Assembly (NCBI GenBank): GCA_033032865.1 | Contig: JAWHQI010000263.1 | Coordinates: forward strand, 3,373,501-3,437,500 | Direction of reading: 5' to 3' | DNA from: Dactylorhiza incarnata | Taxonomy: Eukaryota > Streptophyta > Magnoliopsida > Asparagales > Orchidaceae | Length of the DNA: 64,000 nt | Shown here: one piece after another, positions 1 through 9,942 of the stretch | How the letters are laid out: every line of letters begins with the position of its first letter | Numbering within the stretch: the first letter of the stretch is position 1 | Made by a program: the position numbers and the translations under genes | The notes under the pieces: model-generated | What the model was told of the DNA's origin: nothing | The model's database searches: none | What the model saw: the letters and a program-made list of their open reading frames with translations, nothing else

Positions 1-2
1 TA

Positions 3-200
3 CCCTCTGAGCCTGCAGTATCGCCTCCGCTGGTCGGCCTAAAAATCGGTTCGCCGGATGTCGCTCACATCCATTCAGTACACCAAGTTGTACGGGAGGG
101 CCTGAATGATACGGTACGACTACATTCAGAAGTGGCAGGACTGGCCACTGTCACCGACGGCCACATCGGTGAGGCCCGCGGGATTAGCTCCCCTGCTTGA
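3..200 (+). CDS. Open frame running in from the left edge, partial, unrecognised
   Basis: A reading frame is open from base 3 to a TGA at 198-200, 65 codons with no start in view. The product is mixed-composition with stretches such as LVGLKIGSPDVAHIHSVHQV and LNDTVRLHSEVAGLATVTDG, which look more like protein than chance translation. A GTGAGG sequence at about 163-168 could be a splice donor, in which case the last codons are intronic. I do not recognise a family. It could be the C-terminus of a host gene or of a transposon protein. The following 300 bases are AT-rich and UTR- or intron-like. Confidence 0.25.
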   Translation, partial: PSEPAVSPPLVGLKIGSPDVAHIHSVHQVVREGLNDTVRLHSEVAGLATVTDGHIGEARGISSPA

Positions 201-507
201 ACTAAAGCGGTCTAAAACTGTGTCGACATAGGGTCTTTGTGTGGGTACAGGTCTTGAGAACCTGGGGTGTGTGTATACGCGCGATCGTATTATAGATTTA
301 TTATGCCGCGCGATTGTGGTTATTCGGGCAGGAGCCCCGCTTTATTTATATAGATGTGTATGTATATGATTACCTGCTGCTAACCCTTTCCTTGGTTCGG
401 CTATTTCAATTCTGTCTTTAGCCGCCCCCTGGATACGGATCCGGGGAGGGGGATGTGTTTTCTGCTTAGCTCTGTGACTAACGGTTATTTCTTATAACCA
501 ATCACAG

Positions 508-606
508 GAGACGGGACAGCGTGAAGCCCCCACATCACAGGTTGACCGGGAAGCCTTGGAGATGATCCGTTCGATTACCCCAGCCTCCCCTTCTATCTTC
601 AGAGAT
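508..606 (+). CDS. Exon-like segment with canonical splice borders
   Basis: The stretch is preceded by ACCAATCACAG and followed by GTGAGTACG, good plant acceptor and donor sequences, and is open for exactly 33 codons (ETGQREAPTSQV...SPSIFRD). It lies on the same strand as the open frame at 3-200, but the phases of the two do not join cleanly using the donor seen near 163. It may be an exon of the same or another gene, or coincidence. No family recognised. Confidence 0.2.
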
Positions 607-928
607 GTGAGTACGAATATATAGGGACGAGCCCAGGACTCCCTTTTGTCTTAGCATATGTAGTCTACGGACAATATTTTGTAAACGATAGGCTTCGGCC
701 CCGTTAAGTTGTAAATATAAGCTGTATGTTTGGTTTGCCCATCTTTTGATTGCTTCCGCTATGTGTTCTGATGTGAGGTTATGATTCTTGTGCCTGACAA
801 GGAGACCGCTCAGCGCTCGAGGGGGGATGGGACGTCACCACCCGGGGAGCGTTAAGGGGTCATTCTTGGGCAGTAAGATCCCCCCTCCCTGAACCCGGTT
901 CAGGATTGGGGAGGGGGGGGTCTTACAG
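607..928. other. No gene seen; AT-rich then GC-rich spacer
   Basis: Follows the exon-like segment. The last 140 bases are G-rich (runs of G at 820-920, CCCGGTTCAGG, GGTCTTACA) and look like the edge of an LTR. No coding frame supported. Confidence 0.3.
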
Positions 929-1027
929 TTCCATCGTGGACAAGGACATGACACAGAAAATTGCTCCAACCTTAAGGATGAAATTGAGCGTCTCGTCCAA
1001 CAAGGCATACTGGGGAAATTTCTATGA
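929..1027 (+). pseudogene. Ty3/gypsy gag C-terminal fragment
   Basis: The frame reads FHRGQGHDTENCSNLKDEIE followed by RLVQQG and a TGA at 1025-1027. This is the plant Ty3/gypsy Gag signature of type FHRxxGHDTExCxxLKDEIExL. Only about 32 residues survive; neither the Gag core upstream nor any protease or RT downstream is present. What follows is a large minisatellite. Tat-lineage gypsy elements (Retand, Ogre) are known to carry tandem arrays outside their coding region, so a Tat-type origin is plausible, but that is inference. Confidence 0.6.
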
Positions 1028-1286
1028 GGCTAAGCACCGATTCAGACAGCAAGAGATCATCTGATAACTCACCAGGAAGGACTGGGGCAACCCTTAAAGC
1101 AGTCATCCTAGGAGAAAGTTTCATACCCATCAGCGAGGCTCTACCAGCGCCACTGAAATATTCTGCCAACTTTGTTTCTATAAAAACTTTGTGTAAATTG
1201 TCACTACGACTAATAGTTTTTAAAGTTAATCATTTCAAGCATGTCATATCCTGCACTATCGAAACTACGCAAAGACATCCATTTGC

Positions 1287-2066
1287 ATAAACAGCACGTG
1301 CCTCCGGGTAATGCGCTAATGAACAGCACCTGCCTCCGGGCATCGCGCTAACGAATAGTACCTGCCTCCGGGCAATGCGCTAATGAACAGCACCTGCCTC
1401 TAGGCAGCGCGCTAATGAACAGCACCTGCCTCTAGGCAGAGCGCTAATAAACAGCACCTGCCTCCGGGCAGTGCGCTAATGAACAGCACCTGCCTACTGC
1501 CTTCGGGCAATGCGCCAATGAACAGCACCTGCTTCCAGACAGAGCGCTAATAAACAGCACTTGCCTCCGGGCAGTGCGCTAATGAACAACACCTGCCTAC
1601 TGACTTCGGGCAATGCGCTAATGAACAGCACATGCCTCCAGGCAGAGCGCTAATGAACACACCTGCCTCCGGGCAGTGCGCTAATGAACAGCACCTGCCT
1701 CCGGGCAGTGCGCTAATGAACAGCACCTGCCTCCGGGCAATGCGCTAATGAACAGCACCTGCCTCCGGGCAGTGCGTTAATGAACAGCACCTGCCTCCGG
1801 GCAGTGCCCTATTGAACAGCACCTGCCTCCTGGCAGTGCGCTAATGAACAACACCTTCCTTCGGGCACTGCGCTAATGAACAGCACCTGCCTCCGGGCAT
1901 TACGCTAATGAACAGCATCTGCCTCCGGGCAGTGCGCTAATGAACAACACCTGCCTCCGGGCAGTGCGCTAATGAACAGCACCTGCCTCCGGGCAGGGCG
2001 CTAATGAACGGCACCTACCTCCAGGCAGCGCGCTAATGAACAGGAACTGCCTCCGAGCAGCGCGCT
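1287..2066. repeat. 32-bp minisatellite, about 24 copies
   Basis: The unit is ATGAACAGCACCTGCCTCC followed by GGGCAGTGCGCTA, 32 bp. I count 24 units. Most are exact length; two are expanded to 39 bp by an extra CTACTG-type insertion. Each unit contains the imperfect palindrome TGCCTCCGGGCA. Units around 1443-1650 show a three-unit higher-order period. ORFs through the array are short and not convincing. Confidence 0.93.
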
Positions 2067-2192
2067 CACAGCAATCTCTCTCTGACATCAATTGAAGGTT
2101 CGCCCTTCTCCACCGTGGTAAAGTCCTGACGTCATAAGGGCCCTCCCCACTTACGTTCGTTCACGGTTTGAATACGTACGCCCTTCACCGAC

Positions 2193-2429
2193 AAAAACTT
2201 ATTTTCTATCATGTAAAAGCCGCGAGCTCAGACTCGCGCAAACTTGTTTTCTATTATGCAAAAGTCGCGGGCTCAGACTCGCGCAAACTAATTTTTTACT
2301 ATAAAAAGTCGCGAGCTCAGACCAACGCAAACTAATTTTTCATTATGTAAAAGCCGCGAGCCCGGACTCACGCAAATTTATAATCTACTATGAAAGAGCC
2401 GCGAGCTCAGACTCGCGCAGACTCATCCG
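2193..2429. repeat. 44-45-bp tandem repeat, five copies
   Basis: Five copies of a unit with an AT-rich half (AAACTTATTTTCTAT-like) and a GC-rich palindromic half (GCGAGCTCAGACTCGCGC). Copies begin at about 2222, 2266, 2310, 2355 and 2400 when measured on the GCGAGCTC core. The inverted GCGAG/CTCGC ends could pair as a hairpin in each unit. It probably belongs to the same retrotransposon non-coding region as the minisatellite just upstream. Confidence 0.85.
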
Positions 2430-2879
2430 TTATTTTATGAAAAAAACTACTCAGGTATCGACGCTAAACGGCAAGCTCGCCGCAATCTCCGACACTATCG
2501 CTGTGCAGCAAACCCGCAGCCGATCAAGGCGAGATAGAAGTTTCTCCCACAACCAGAGCCGAGCAATGACTTACGGCGCGTCGCACGAAGATGTCAATAG
2601 TCGAAACCGCCGCAGAAAAGTGAAAGACCTCCGAACTCCTCCACGTGCTAATTCGGACTCTGAAGGTTTGGTGGGGCTTATGATGTGCACCCATAAAGGC
2701 GACGTTCATCCATAGCCTTGGGGTGCGTTTAGAGAAAGCCCCACCAAGAGATAATGGAGTTAGTCGGAATAAAATCCAACCCGCGGCCGCGAGAACAGGA
2801 AAATCTGCTACAGACAGTTCACGCTCTAGCGTCGCAAGGCATGACCAAGACCATGCCCCTGCCTCGACGAAGTGCGGGC

Positions 2880-3060
2880 TAACCGCACCCCCCGTCACGG
2901 GGGCACGGCCTAACCGCGCCAAGCCGCACCCCTAGGGGGTGCAGCAAGGCTACGACCAAGCCGAACCCCATATGGGGTGCGGCCAAGCCATGCCCCATGT
3001 GGGGTGCGGCCAAGCCGCACCCCTCTCCACCTCAGGGTGCGGCCGAGCCCCCTCCCCCCT
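2880..3060. repeat. GC-rich repeats built on CACCCC/GGGGTG palindromes
   Basis: A recurring GCGGCCAAGCC spacer alternates with palindromes: CACCCCTAGGGGGTG at about 2927, ACCCCATATGGGGT at about 2964 and GCCCCATGTGGGGT at about 2991. The spacer is conserved while the palindrome centre changes (TAGG, ATAT, ATGT). All overlapping ORFs on both strands are low-complexity translations of this and are not genes. Confidence 0.75.
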
Positions 3061-3164
3061 TCTGCGGAGGGCTCGTAGAGGGCTCGATCGAGGTTGCGCC
3101 CCTCGGCGTGTGCGATCGGGGCCCAATTCGTCTTTGGGGGCGTGACTCCCCATTCCACCGTTCG

Positions 3165-3310
3165 CTCGGAATGCTCCGCGCCAAGAACACTTCTGTGTTC
3201 GCGGCATGCTCAGAACGCTTCTTGCGCGCTCAGAATACATCTCCATTCGTTGCGCGCACAAGAACGCTTCTGAGCGCGCTCAGAGCACTTTCGTATTCCA
3301 GGCGCGCTCA
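3165..3310. repeat. Degenerate GCGCGCTCAGAACGCTTCT-type repeats
   Basis: Four or five diverged copies of a roughly 30-bp motif containing GCGCGCTCAGA and AACGCTTCT or AACACTTCT. They sit between the palindromic block and a TATA-like site and look like U3 repeats of an LTR. Confidence 0.5.
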
Positions 3311-3515
3311 CTTTTTATCTTTCTAAATTCTCATATTGCAGGAACGTCTCATCGCCTTTTTCACCTTCAACAAAGCTGCCCGAACTGCCCGAAGGGCGAG
3401 ACGGTCATTTACGAAAAATGGCAATCTGTGTGCTCCAAATCGGCCAGAGTGATTTGCCCGTCAGGTGGTTACGGTGGTTACGATGGCAAAATTACCGGGC
3501 TACCCCGACCAAAGC

Positions 3516-3522
3516 TATAAAA
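3516..3522 (+). promoter_or_regulatory. TATA-box-like sequence in LTR-like DNA
   Basis: CTATAAAAGGAGCCC lies downstream of the repeat blocks and about 130 bases before three 35-bp repeats, the position a TATA box would have in a gypsy LTR (U3 to R). There is no second LTR copy in the window to prove the assignment. Confidence 0.35.
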
Positions 3523-3651
3523 GGAGCCCAGAATCTTCATTTCAAGGGACCTTGCCTTCTGGACCCGGGAGAGCTCCTTTGAAGATTTTCTCGGAATTCT
3601 CCTTCGCCGCTTGAATATCTCCTTTGTGGACTTGAAGATTTCATTTCTACC

Positions 3652-3755
3652 GAAAGGCGACTCAGCATTGTCACTTTTGTTCTCCCGAAAGGCGACTCAG
3701 CATTCTTACTTTTGTTCTCCCTAAAGGCGACTCGGCATTCTCACTTTTGTTCTCC
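3652..3755. repeat. 35-bp tandem repeat, three copies
   Basis: GAAAGGCGACTCAGCATTGT followed by CACTTTTGTTCTCCC occurs three times with a 35-base period starting at 3652, 3687 and 3722 with a few substitutions. Located in the presumed R/U5 part of an LTR; the region after it (3840-3970) ends with the GTGGTTTTTACCCTTTCC-type sequence common near gypsy LTR ends. Confidence 0.9.
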
Positions 3756-3969
3756 ACCGTTCTCAGAAGGAAAAAAGACTTAGTTTTCCGAGAGGTGGTC
3801 TGTCACCTTCGGAACTCTCTCTCCCTCTCTATTATTGTAACGAGCGGCGGCCTGTCGCGCTCGAATTCTAAGTACCTGACTGTAACCCCTCAGAAGATAG
3901 TGAAGTTTGGTCGGCACAGCTCCGACCGCGTGGTTTTTACCCTTTCCGGGTTTTCATGTTAAAAAGCCC

Positions 3970-4877
3970 CAGTTTACTCAACAAATCTCAAATTGACCGT
4001 TAGCGCGCTTGACTCGCTTTAGAGCTAAGACGGTTCAAGTCGACCGGTCTACCAAGAGCACTCAAGCGACCCGCAACAGATTTGAAACTAGACATTGCAA
4101 TCAAGGATGCATGTCGTGCATGCAGGTGAGGTCACCTTCTTATGTGAAAAATATAAGGGCAATGTTATAAGCAGTCCTATAATTGCTAAACGTAGTCCAT
4201 TGATATTCGCAGTCCAATGAATTTAAGTGTATTTAGGACTGCGAATAGCCGTTTTAAGTATTTTTAGGACTGTGAATAGCCGTCTTAGACTCCTCTTCAA
4301 ACATTATTTTATTAATACTACGGAATTTGTTTGCGGTGGTGGTGGTCATGACCATGGTGGTCCTGACCTGTTGTTTGTGAATGGATGGTCGTGAATTGTG
4401 GTTTGCGAACAAAGTTTTGTTTGGTGAAGTTTTTCTTCCGTGGTCATGAATGGAAAAGTAGTTTTGAGCGTTTGGTAATACATGCGTGTTGTGAAAATTT
4501 TAATCAATTGATTAGCCAATAACTAAACACTGAAAAATTACAAAGTGAATCTACTATTCTCAAATCGTCTCTCTTTAAAAATATAAACACGTCTCTCACG
4601 TATCTCAAGATCAAATTTTAACAAACAATAACAAAAGAGAGATACTCAGGTGCGTTTTCTCACCTAGTTCTAGGTGGAGGAGAAATACAGCCGTATGATC
4701 TTAGATCCGACGGTAGGGAAAATACTGACATTATTTATTATTCATAAATACAACAATATTTAGAGCTATCAATGGCTGAGATGCACTCGTCTCACCATGA
4801 TCTTAGGTGCGAGATACTCACCAACAAATTTCTCATAACAAAAATAGTCTGTCAAGCGAAATCTATCAACATATTAA
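3970..4877. other. No gene seen; AT-rich intergenic or decayed repeat
   Basis: Contains two near-direct copies of a 31-base motif with GGACTGCGAATAGCCG or GGACTGTGAATAGCCG (about 4229 and 4260), and at 4329-4440 a stretch resembling the internal sequence of the MITE at 21131-21384 (GTGGTGGTGGTCATGACC). No convincing ORF. Confidence 0.4.
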
Positions 4878-4995
4878 GGCTTTATTTGGCGCGGCGGCGG
4901 CGGGCGGCACCTGCGGGTGGAAAGGGGGGTTGGGAACGGAGGGGAGGAGGCGGGGATCGAAACGGGGCGTTTTGCCCCGGTTTTTCTGGCGCGGC

Positions 4996-5759
4996 TGTGA
5001 AATATTTTGAAGTCGGAAGAACACGTCAACCAACCGGAGAATAAGGACACCAAAGATGAACACAAGCTTTCACAATACTAATTTTGGTATCTAGTTACAA
5101 CTGAACACGGTTGAATACAAGTTGCATCCAACTTGAATCACAACAGCCAATAGAAAAAAAGAACTTGGTCACGGACAAGGTCCGCTTCTCCTCCGGAGCA
5201 CACCGCGCAGGTGATACTCGCTCCGATACTCGCTCCTCGCTACAGAAGCTCGCTCCTCGCTACCGCCGGCGGTATCGCTAGCGCCGGGCGTTAGCTCTGC
5301 TACTCGCAAGCTCGCTGCTCGCACTCCAAGCTTCTCGCACGCTCGCCACGCGCCGCTTCCTCCAATACTCACTAGCGCGAGCGCTATCACTAGCGTCGGG
5401 CGCTATCCCCCGAGTAGGTACTCGCACTCCCAGCTACTCGCAAGCTCGTTGCTCGCCTCTTCGCCTCTTGTCGCTACCGCGCGCGCTAGCACTAGCGCCG
5501 GCGGTATCTCCACTACTCGCTACTCGCTCAAGGGAGCTGGCCGAACTTACTCCAAGTTCGATGCTCGCCTGCCGAACTTACGCCAAGTCCGATGCTCGCC
5601 TGGTGGCGCTCTGGTATCTCTAACTCGCTCAAAGTTGATGATACTCGCCAGATCCAGAATCGATTTCTCTTTAGAGGGGGGTACCCCTCTATTTATAGGC
5701 AAAACAAGGGGGTGGCGAGTATGAGCTAGCGCTGGCGCTAGCTCACTTCAATTCTAACA
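4996..5759 (-). repeat. 3' LTR of the copia element
   Basis: 764 bp, the 3' LTR because the element reads leftward. Rich in TACTCGC/CTCGCTC motifs and in GCTAGCGC-type palindromes. Differs from the partner LTR by about a dozen substitutions and by lacking seven bases near its right end. ORFs inside it are translations of the CTCGC repeats and are not genes. Confidence 0.95.
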
Positions 5760-7650
5760 CTCCCCCTTGAAGTGAGCTCCGGGAACAACTCCAAGCAATG
5801 AGCGAAGCCTCCGGAACGGCCCCGCAGATAGGGGCTTCGTGAATATATCCACAAGGTTCTCTTCACTCCGCACATACTCCACAGCGATCAAGCCACCCAG
5901 CACCTTCTCTCTGATGAAGTGATGCTCGATCTCCATGTGCTTGGTCCTTGCATGACAAACTGGATTGGTTACCAGTTTCAATGCACTCTCGTTGTCCCCA
6001 CGTAGCATAGTAGGTCCGCTGACCTCCTCGTCCACATCCTCCACTAGTCTCCTTAGCCAGACACACTCCTGAGCTGCTAAGGACGACGCCTTGTACTCGG
6101 CCTCCGTGGTAGAAAGGGAAATAGAGTCCTGCTTCTTGCTACACCACGAGATAGCAGCTGCTCCACATAAGAACACGTAACCTGATGTCGACTTGCGATC
6201 ATCAGCGTCACCTCCGTAGTCTGCATCTGTGTACCCATGCAGCTTGAAGTCAGACTTCTCTTCATAGGACAACCCCATCTCAAGGGTGCCCTTCACGTAC
6301 TTCAGTATCCCTTTGGCTGCCTCCAGATGAGGCTTCCGCGGCTCCTGCATATACTGACTAACTCGGCCGACAGCAAAGGCGATGTCCGGCCTCGTGATAG
6401 TCAGGTAGATAAGACTCCCCATCAGTGCCCGAAAGATCTTCGGATCAGGAAGAATCCTCCCTTCTTCCTTCCGAAACTTCAGCCCAGCCTCCAGAGGAAC
6501 GGAGCTGCTCTTCCCCTCCTTCATGCCGAATCTTTCGACGATCCTCTCGGCATACGCCCTCTGGGAAACATACAGCCCACCTCTTTTCTTCTCAACTTGG
6601 AGGCCAAGGAAATGGTGCAGTTCACCAAGATCCTTCATCTCGAATCGTATGGAAAGCTGTTGTCTCAGCGCCGCGACCTCCTCAGGGTTGTTCCCTGTCA
6701 CGATCATGTCGTCGACGTACAGCAGCACCAGCACGTGAAGACCTCCACTCTTCTTCACGAACATGCTGGAGTCCGAGTCTGAGGCATCGTAGCCGCAAAA
6801 CTGCAAGTACTCCGCAATCTTCCCATACCAGGCTCTCGGCGCCTGTTTCAACCCGTAGAGGGTATTCTTCAGCTTGCAGACATGATGTGGCTGAGACTTG
6901 GACACGTATCCAGGCGGTTGCACCATTAATATGTCCTTGTCAATCTCTCCATAAAGGAACGCATTCTTCACATCAAGCTGCCACAGCTTCCAACCTCGGC
7001 ACGCCGCCAGAGCGATGATCGTCCTCACCGACGTCATCTTTGCGACAGGACTAAATGTCTCCTCGTAGTCCTCTCCGTAGGTTTGAGAGAAGCCTCGAGC
7101 GACAAGCCTCGCCTTGTACCGCTCCACTTCTCCATCAGCTCTTTTCTTAACCTTGTACACCTATTTGCAGGTGACAGGTTTGATGCCCTCCACTATGGGA
7201 ACCAGGTCCCATGTCTCATTCTTCTTTAGGGCCTCCATCTCCTCGATCATGGCCGCGTCCCACTCCTTGATGCCAGCTGCATCCTCAAAGCAGGCAGGTT
7301 CCCTCTCATCGAGTGGTCCTGCGAAGAAGCAGGAAACCAAACTCACGAAGTTCTCCTCCTTATAGCGAGCAGGCGGGACGATGGTCCTCTTCGATCTCCT
7401 CAAGGCTTGGCCACTATCTACCACTCCGGTAGACTCCTCTGCTTGAGCTCCTCTCTGAGCTCCTCTCTGAACTCCTCCTGAAGCGGTGCTCTCCCTGCAT
7501 CTTGAGTTCGTAGCTCCCCCTGAGCCAGATGCTCCTCCTGAGCCAGATGGCGATGGAGCACTTGGAGATAACTCCAACTCCACAGTAGGGTCCTCAGTGA
7601 CCCACTCCTCTTCGCTGCTAGCTTCTCCACTCTCCGGCAGCTCCACTGAA
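5754..7650 (-). pseudogene. pol: copia linker, reverse transcriptase and RNase H, one stop
   Basis: After a Gly/Ser-rich linker (SGSGGASGSGGATNS) the frame enters RT and meets a TAG at 7163-7161 between VTCK and VYKVKK; relatives read CKWVYKVK, so Trp was lost. The following 468 codons are open: RT with KNAFLYGEI and the catalytic YVDDM, then RNase H with TDADYGGDADDRKSTSGY, STTEAEY and the C-terminal DIFTKPL. Stop is TAG at 5756-5754. Apart from the single stop this half looks functional. Confidence 0.94.
5760..5770 (-). other. Polypurine tract
   Basis: TCAAGGGGGAG on the minus strand directly precedes the 3' LTR. The pol frame runs through it (Lys-Gly-Glu-Cys) and stops with TAG at 5756-5754, inside the LTR. 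Confidence 0.85.
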
Positions 7651-9296
7651 GAGACTCTCTGGTTGAGACCAGTTCGTCAAACACTACGTCGCGCGAGACG
7701 ACGAACTTGTGGGTCTGCGGATCCATGCACTTCCACCCCTTCTTCCGCTCATCGTAGCCGATGAAAATACACTTCCTCGCTTTCGGCTCCAACTTTGTTC
7801 TCTGAGCGTCCGGGACGTGCACGAAGCAGGTAGAACCGAACACCTTCATGTGACCCACATTAGGCTTCTCCCCGAACATGAGCTGGTGTGGAGACACCAT
7901 CCTGTTAGGACTCAGAGGTAGCATGTTGATCATATGAGTAGCACACGCCATTCCCTCCGCCTATAAGGCCTTGGGAATGCTCTTGGCATGTAGCCAACTC
8001 CTGGTAGTCTCCACCAGGTGGCGGATCTTCCTCTCTGCCACCCCATTCTGCTGAGGGGTGTGAGCGCAGGAGAGCTCCCGCCAAATGCCGAACCTCCTGC
8101 AGAAAGAAGCAAACTCATTGGAGGTAAACTCCCCTTCATTGTCGCTTCTCAGCTTCTTCACTCTGCGGTTCAGCCTTCCCTCCACAAGCTCCTTCCACTT
8201 GAGGAACTTGCTGAATACTTCTGATTTTTCTCTCAGAAAGTATACCCACATATAGCGGGTGTAGTCATCCACCAGAACCAGCGCATACTTATTGCCTCCA
8301 TAAGTAAGGGTGGTGCATGGCCCCATCACGTCAGCATGTACGCACTCAAGAGGTGCCTTACACCTGGTCTCCGACTTGTCAAATGGAAGTCGATGTGACT
8401 TTCCATATTGGCATCCGTCGCACACATGGCCGTCGCCGTAGGAAGAGAGATGAGGCAGGCCACTCACTAGGCCCTTTGCCGCCATCATCTTCAGCTTGTC
8501 CATCCCCACATGACCCAGCCTCTCATGCCAGATCACAGCGCTGTCGTTTGTCTTCAGCTTGTCCACGTAGGCATTTGCAGACAAAACATACAAATCCTTC
8601 ACCCTTCTCCCGGTGAGCGTGACGTCAGCATCGACAGATGAAAGGTTCTTCAAGAACTTCACCTCCTTTGGTCCAAACAGCACGTGGTATCCAGCATCCA
8701 CGGCGTTCGCCACTGAGAAGAGGTCCTTCTTCATGCCAGGCACGTGATACACACTCTTCAGTGTCACTGGCTTCTCTCTACTCCCAAGGGACACCTTCCC
8801 TTCTCGCTCCACGGGATGTACCGTATCATCCGTCGTGATGATAGCATTCGTTCCTTCATATGCTTCCAAGGAGTCGAACTTGGACATATCTCCTGTGAGA
8901 TGATGCCCGCAACCGGAATCCACTATCCAGTCGTTCTCGAGGTTGATGGAGGCTAAGACATTGACTGACGTTGTCGTCATCTCTGTCAGGAAACAATTGT
9001 CCCCCCTCTCACCGCCCTGGTGACCTCCACCTCTTCCTCCACCTCTCTGGTGATCTCCCTCCTTGTTAGCAGCATGACCGGCCTTCAGATTAGATCGGCA
9101 GCCCTTTGCCATATGCCCATACTTCTTACAGGCAAAGCAAAGGGTTCTCCCCTTCTCATCGCGCGCAGGGAGGAACTTCCCCCCATCTCCCTGAGAGGAC
9201 GTTGAAGGTCCATCTCCGGAGTTCTTCTTTCTCTTGTCCCAGGATCTCCTCTTTCCTGAGAACAAGGCCTCGCCATCTCCTCCTGAGATGGATACT
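7650..9296 (-). pseudogene. pol: copia zinc knuckle, protease and integrase, broken
   Basis: In one frame this encodes the CCHC knuckle CFACKKYGHMAKGC (about 9139-9098), the aspartic protease motif WIVDSGCGHHL (about 8926), the GAG-pre-integrase zinc site (WHERLGHVGM ... CDGCQYGKSH), and the integrase core with its three acidic residues in HADVMGP, RSDNEGEF and NGVAERK. A TAG at 7963-7961 interrupts the frame after SIPKAL, where the family has Trp (KALWAE); downstream the same frame continues (MINMLPLSPNRM ... GYDERKKGWKCMDPQTHKF). A frameshift between about 7690 and 7646 ends the frame just before the Ser/Pro-rich linker. Confidence 0.92.
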
Positions 9297-9900
9297 CCGC
9301 CATCTGCTTCGCCAAGCTCTCGTGTGACGATAGCAGGTTCTCTAACTCCAGAAGGGAGGGCTGAGTAGCCCATCCTTGCACGGAAGTAACGAAGGGGACA
9401 TACTGCCTCCTCAAGCCTCGGAGTATGTGTCGCTTCAACTTCGCCTCTGAAATTGGCTCTTCAGGATCCAAGGCCGAGATCTCCCCACATAGGTTCTTCA
9501 CCTTCAGGAAGAAGGTGGATATCGTCATCTCGCCTTGAGTCGACTTCGCCAACTCATTCTCCAGGAATTGTAGCTGCGCCACATTCTTCTTGTTGAATAA
9601 CTCATCGAGGGCTATCCAGATCGCAGACGCTGACTTGCAACCTATGATGTGGTCGAACAAGTCAGGTGATATGGCTCTCTTCAAGGTGAACTCCGCCTTG
9701 GCGTTGGTCTTCCTCCAAGCTCTCACAGCTGGACCATTATCTCCGGCAGCTACAACTTCCTCTTGCTCCCCACCACCAACAACCTCTCAGAGATCCTCTC
9801 CAAGAAGGTAGCTCTCCATACAAGACATCCACTTCTTGTAGTTGGTTTGAGTAAGCAGCTCAATGTCAAGTCCCCTAGCATACCCTCCTCCGCCGTCCAT
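9296..9900 (-). pseudogene. gag: copia gag, broken
   Basis: ATG at 9900 opens a frame beginning MDGGGGYARGLDIELLTQTN, a typical copia Gag start of the form LTQTNYKKWM...ESYLLGEDL. Codon 38 is TGA (9789-9787) where relatives have Trp (GEDLW). The frame then continues in phase through a UBN2-type Gag domain, with LFNKKNVAQLQFLENEL, LKRHILRGLRRQYV and LLSSHESLAKQM. A one-base loss near 9296-9300 (ATGGCGGAGTATCC) moves the Gag tail and zinc knuckle into the next frame. Confidence 0.88.
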
Positions 9901-9931
9901 CTTGGTTGCTTCGTCCTTGTTCCCACTATCC

Positions 9932-9942
9932 CTCTGATACCA
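9932..9942 (-). other. Primer-binding site, initiator tRNA-Met
   Basis: On the minus strand TGGTATCAGAG follows the 5' LTR with no gap. It is complementary to the 3' end of initiator methionine tRNA, the usual primer of plant copia elements. Confidence 0.9.

Noticed and set aside
1287..2066. Regularly spaced repeats resembling a CRISPR array
   Set aside because: Units are contiguous with no unique spacers, the genome is a plant nuclear one, and no cas-like genes exist. It is a minisatellite.
2524..3326. Several overlapping ORFs rich in Arg, Pro and Gly
   Set aside because: They arise from the GC-rich palindromic repeats, occur on both strands at once and lack any domain.
4329..4440. A third Tourist-like MITE
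   Set aside because: It resembles part of the MITE interior at 21131-21384, but no inverted ends or TTA/TAA duplication could be placed.
5169..5724. ORFs in the copia LTRs (73-97 codons, present twice)
   Set aside because: Duplicated because the LTR is duplicated; composition is driven by CTCGC repeats.
6237..7018. Plus-strand ORFs of 181-197 codons
   Set aside because: Antisense shadows of the copia RT and RNase H frame.
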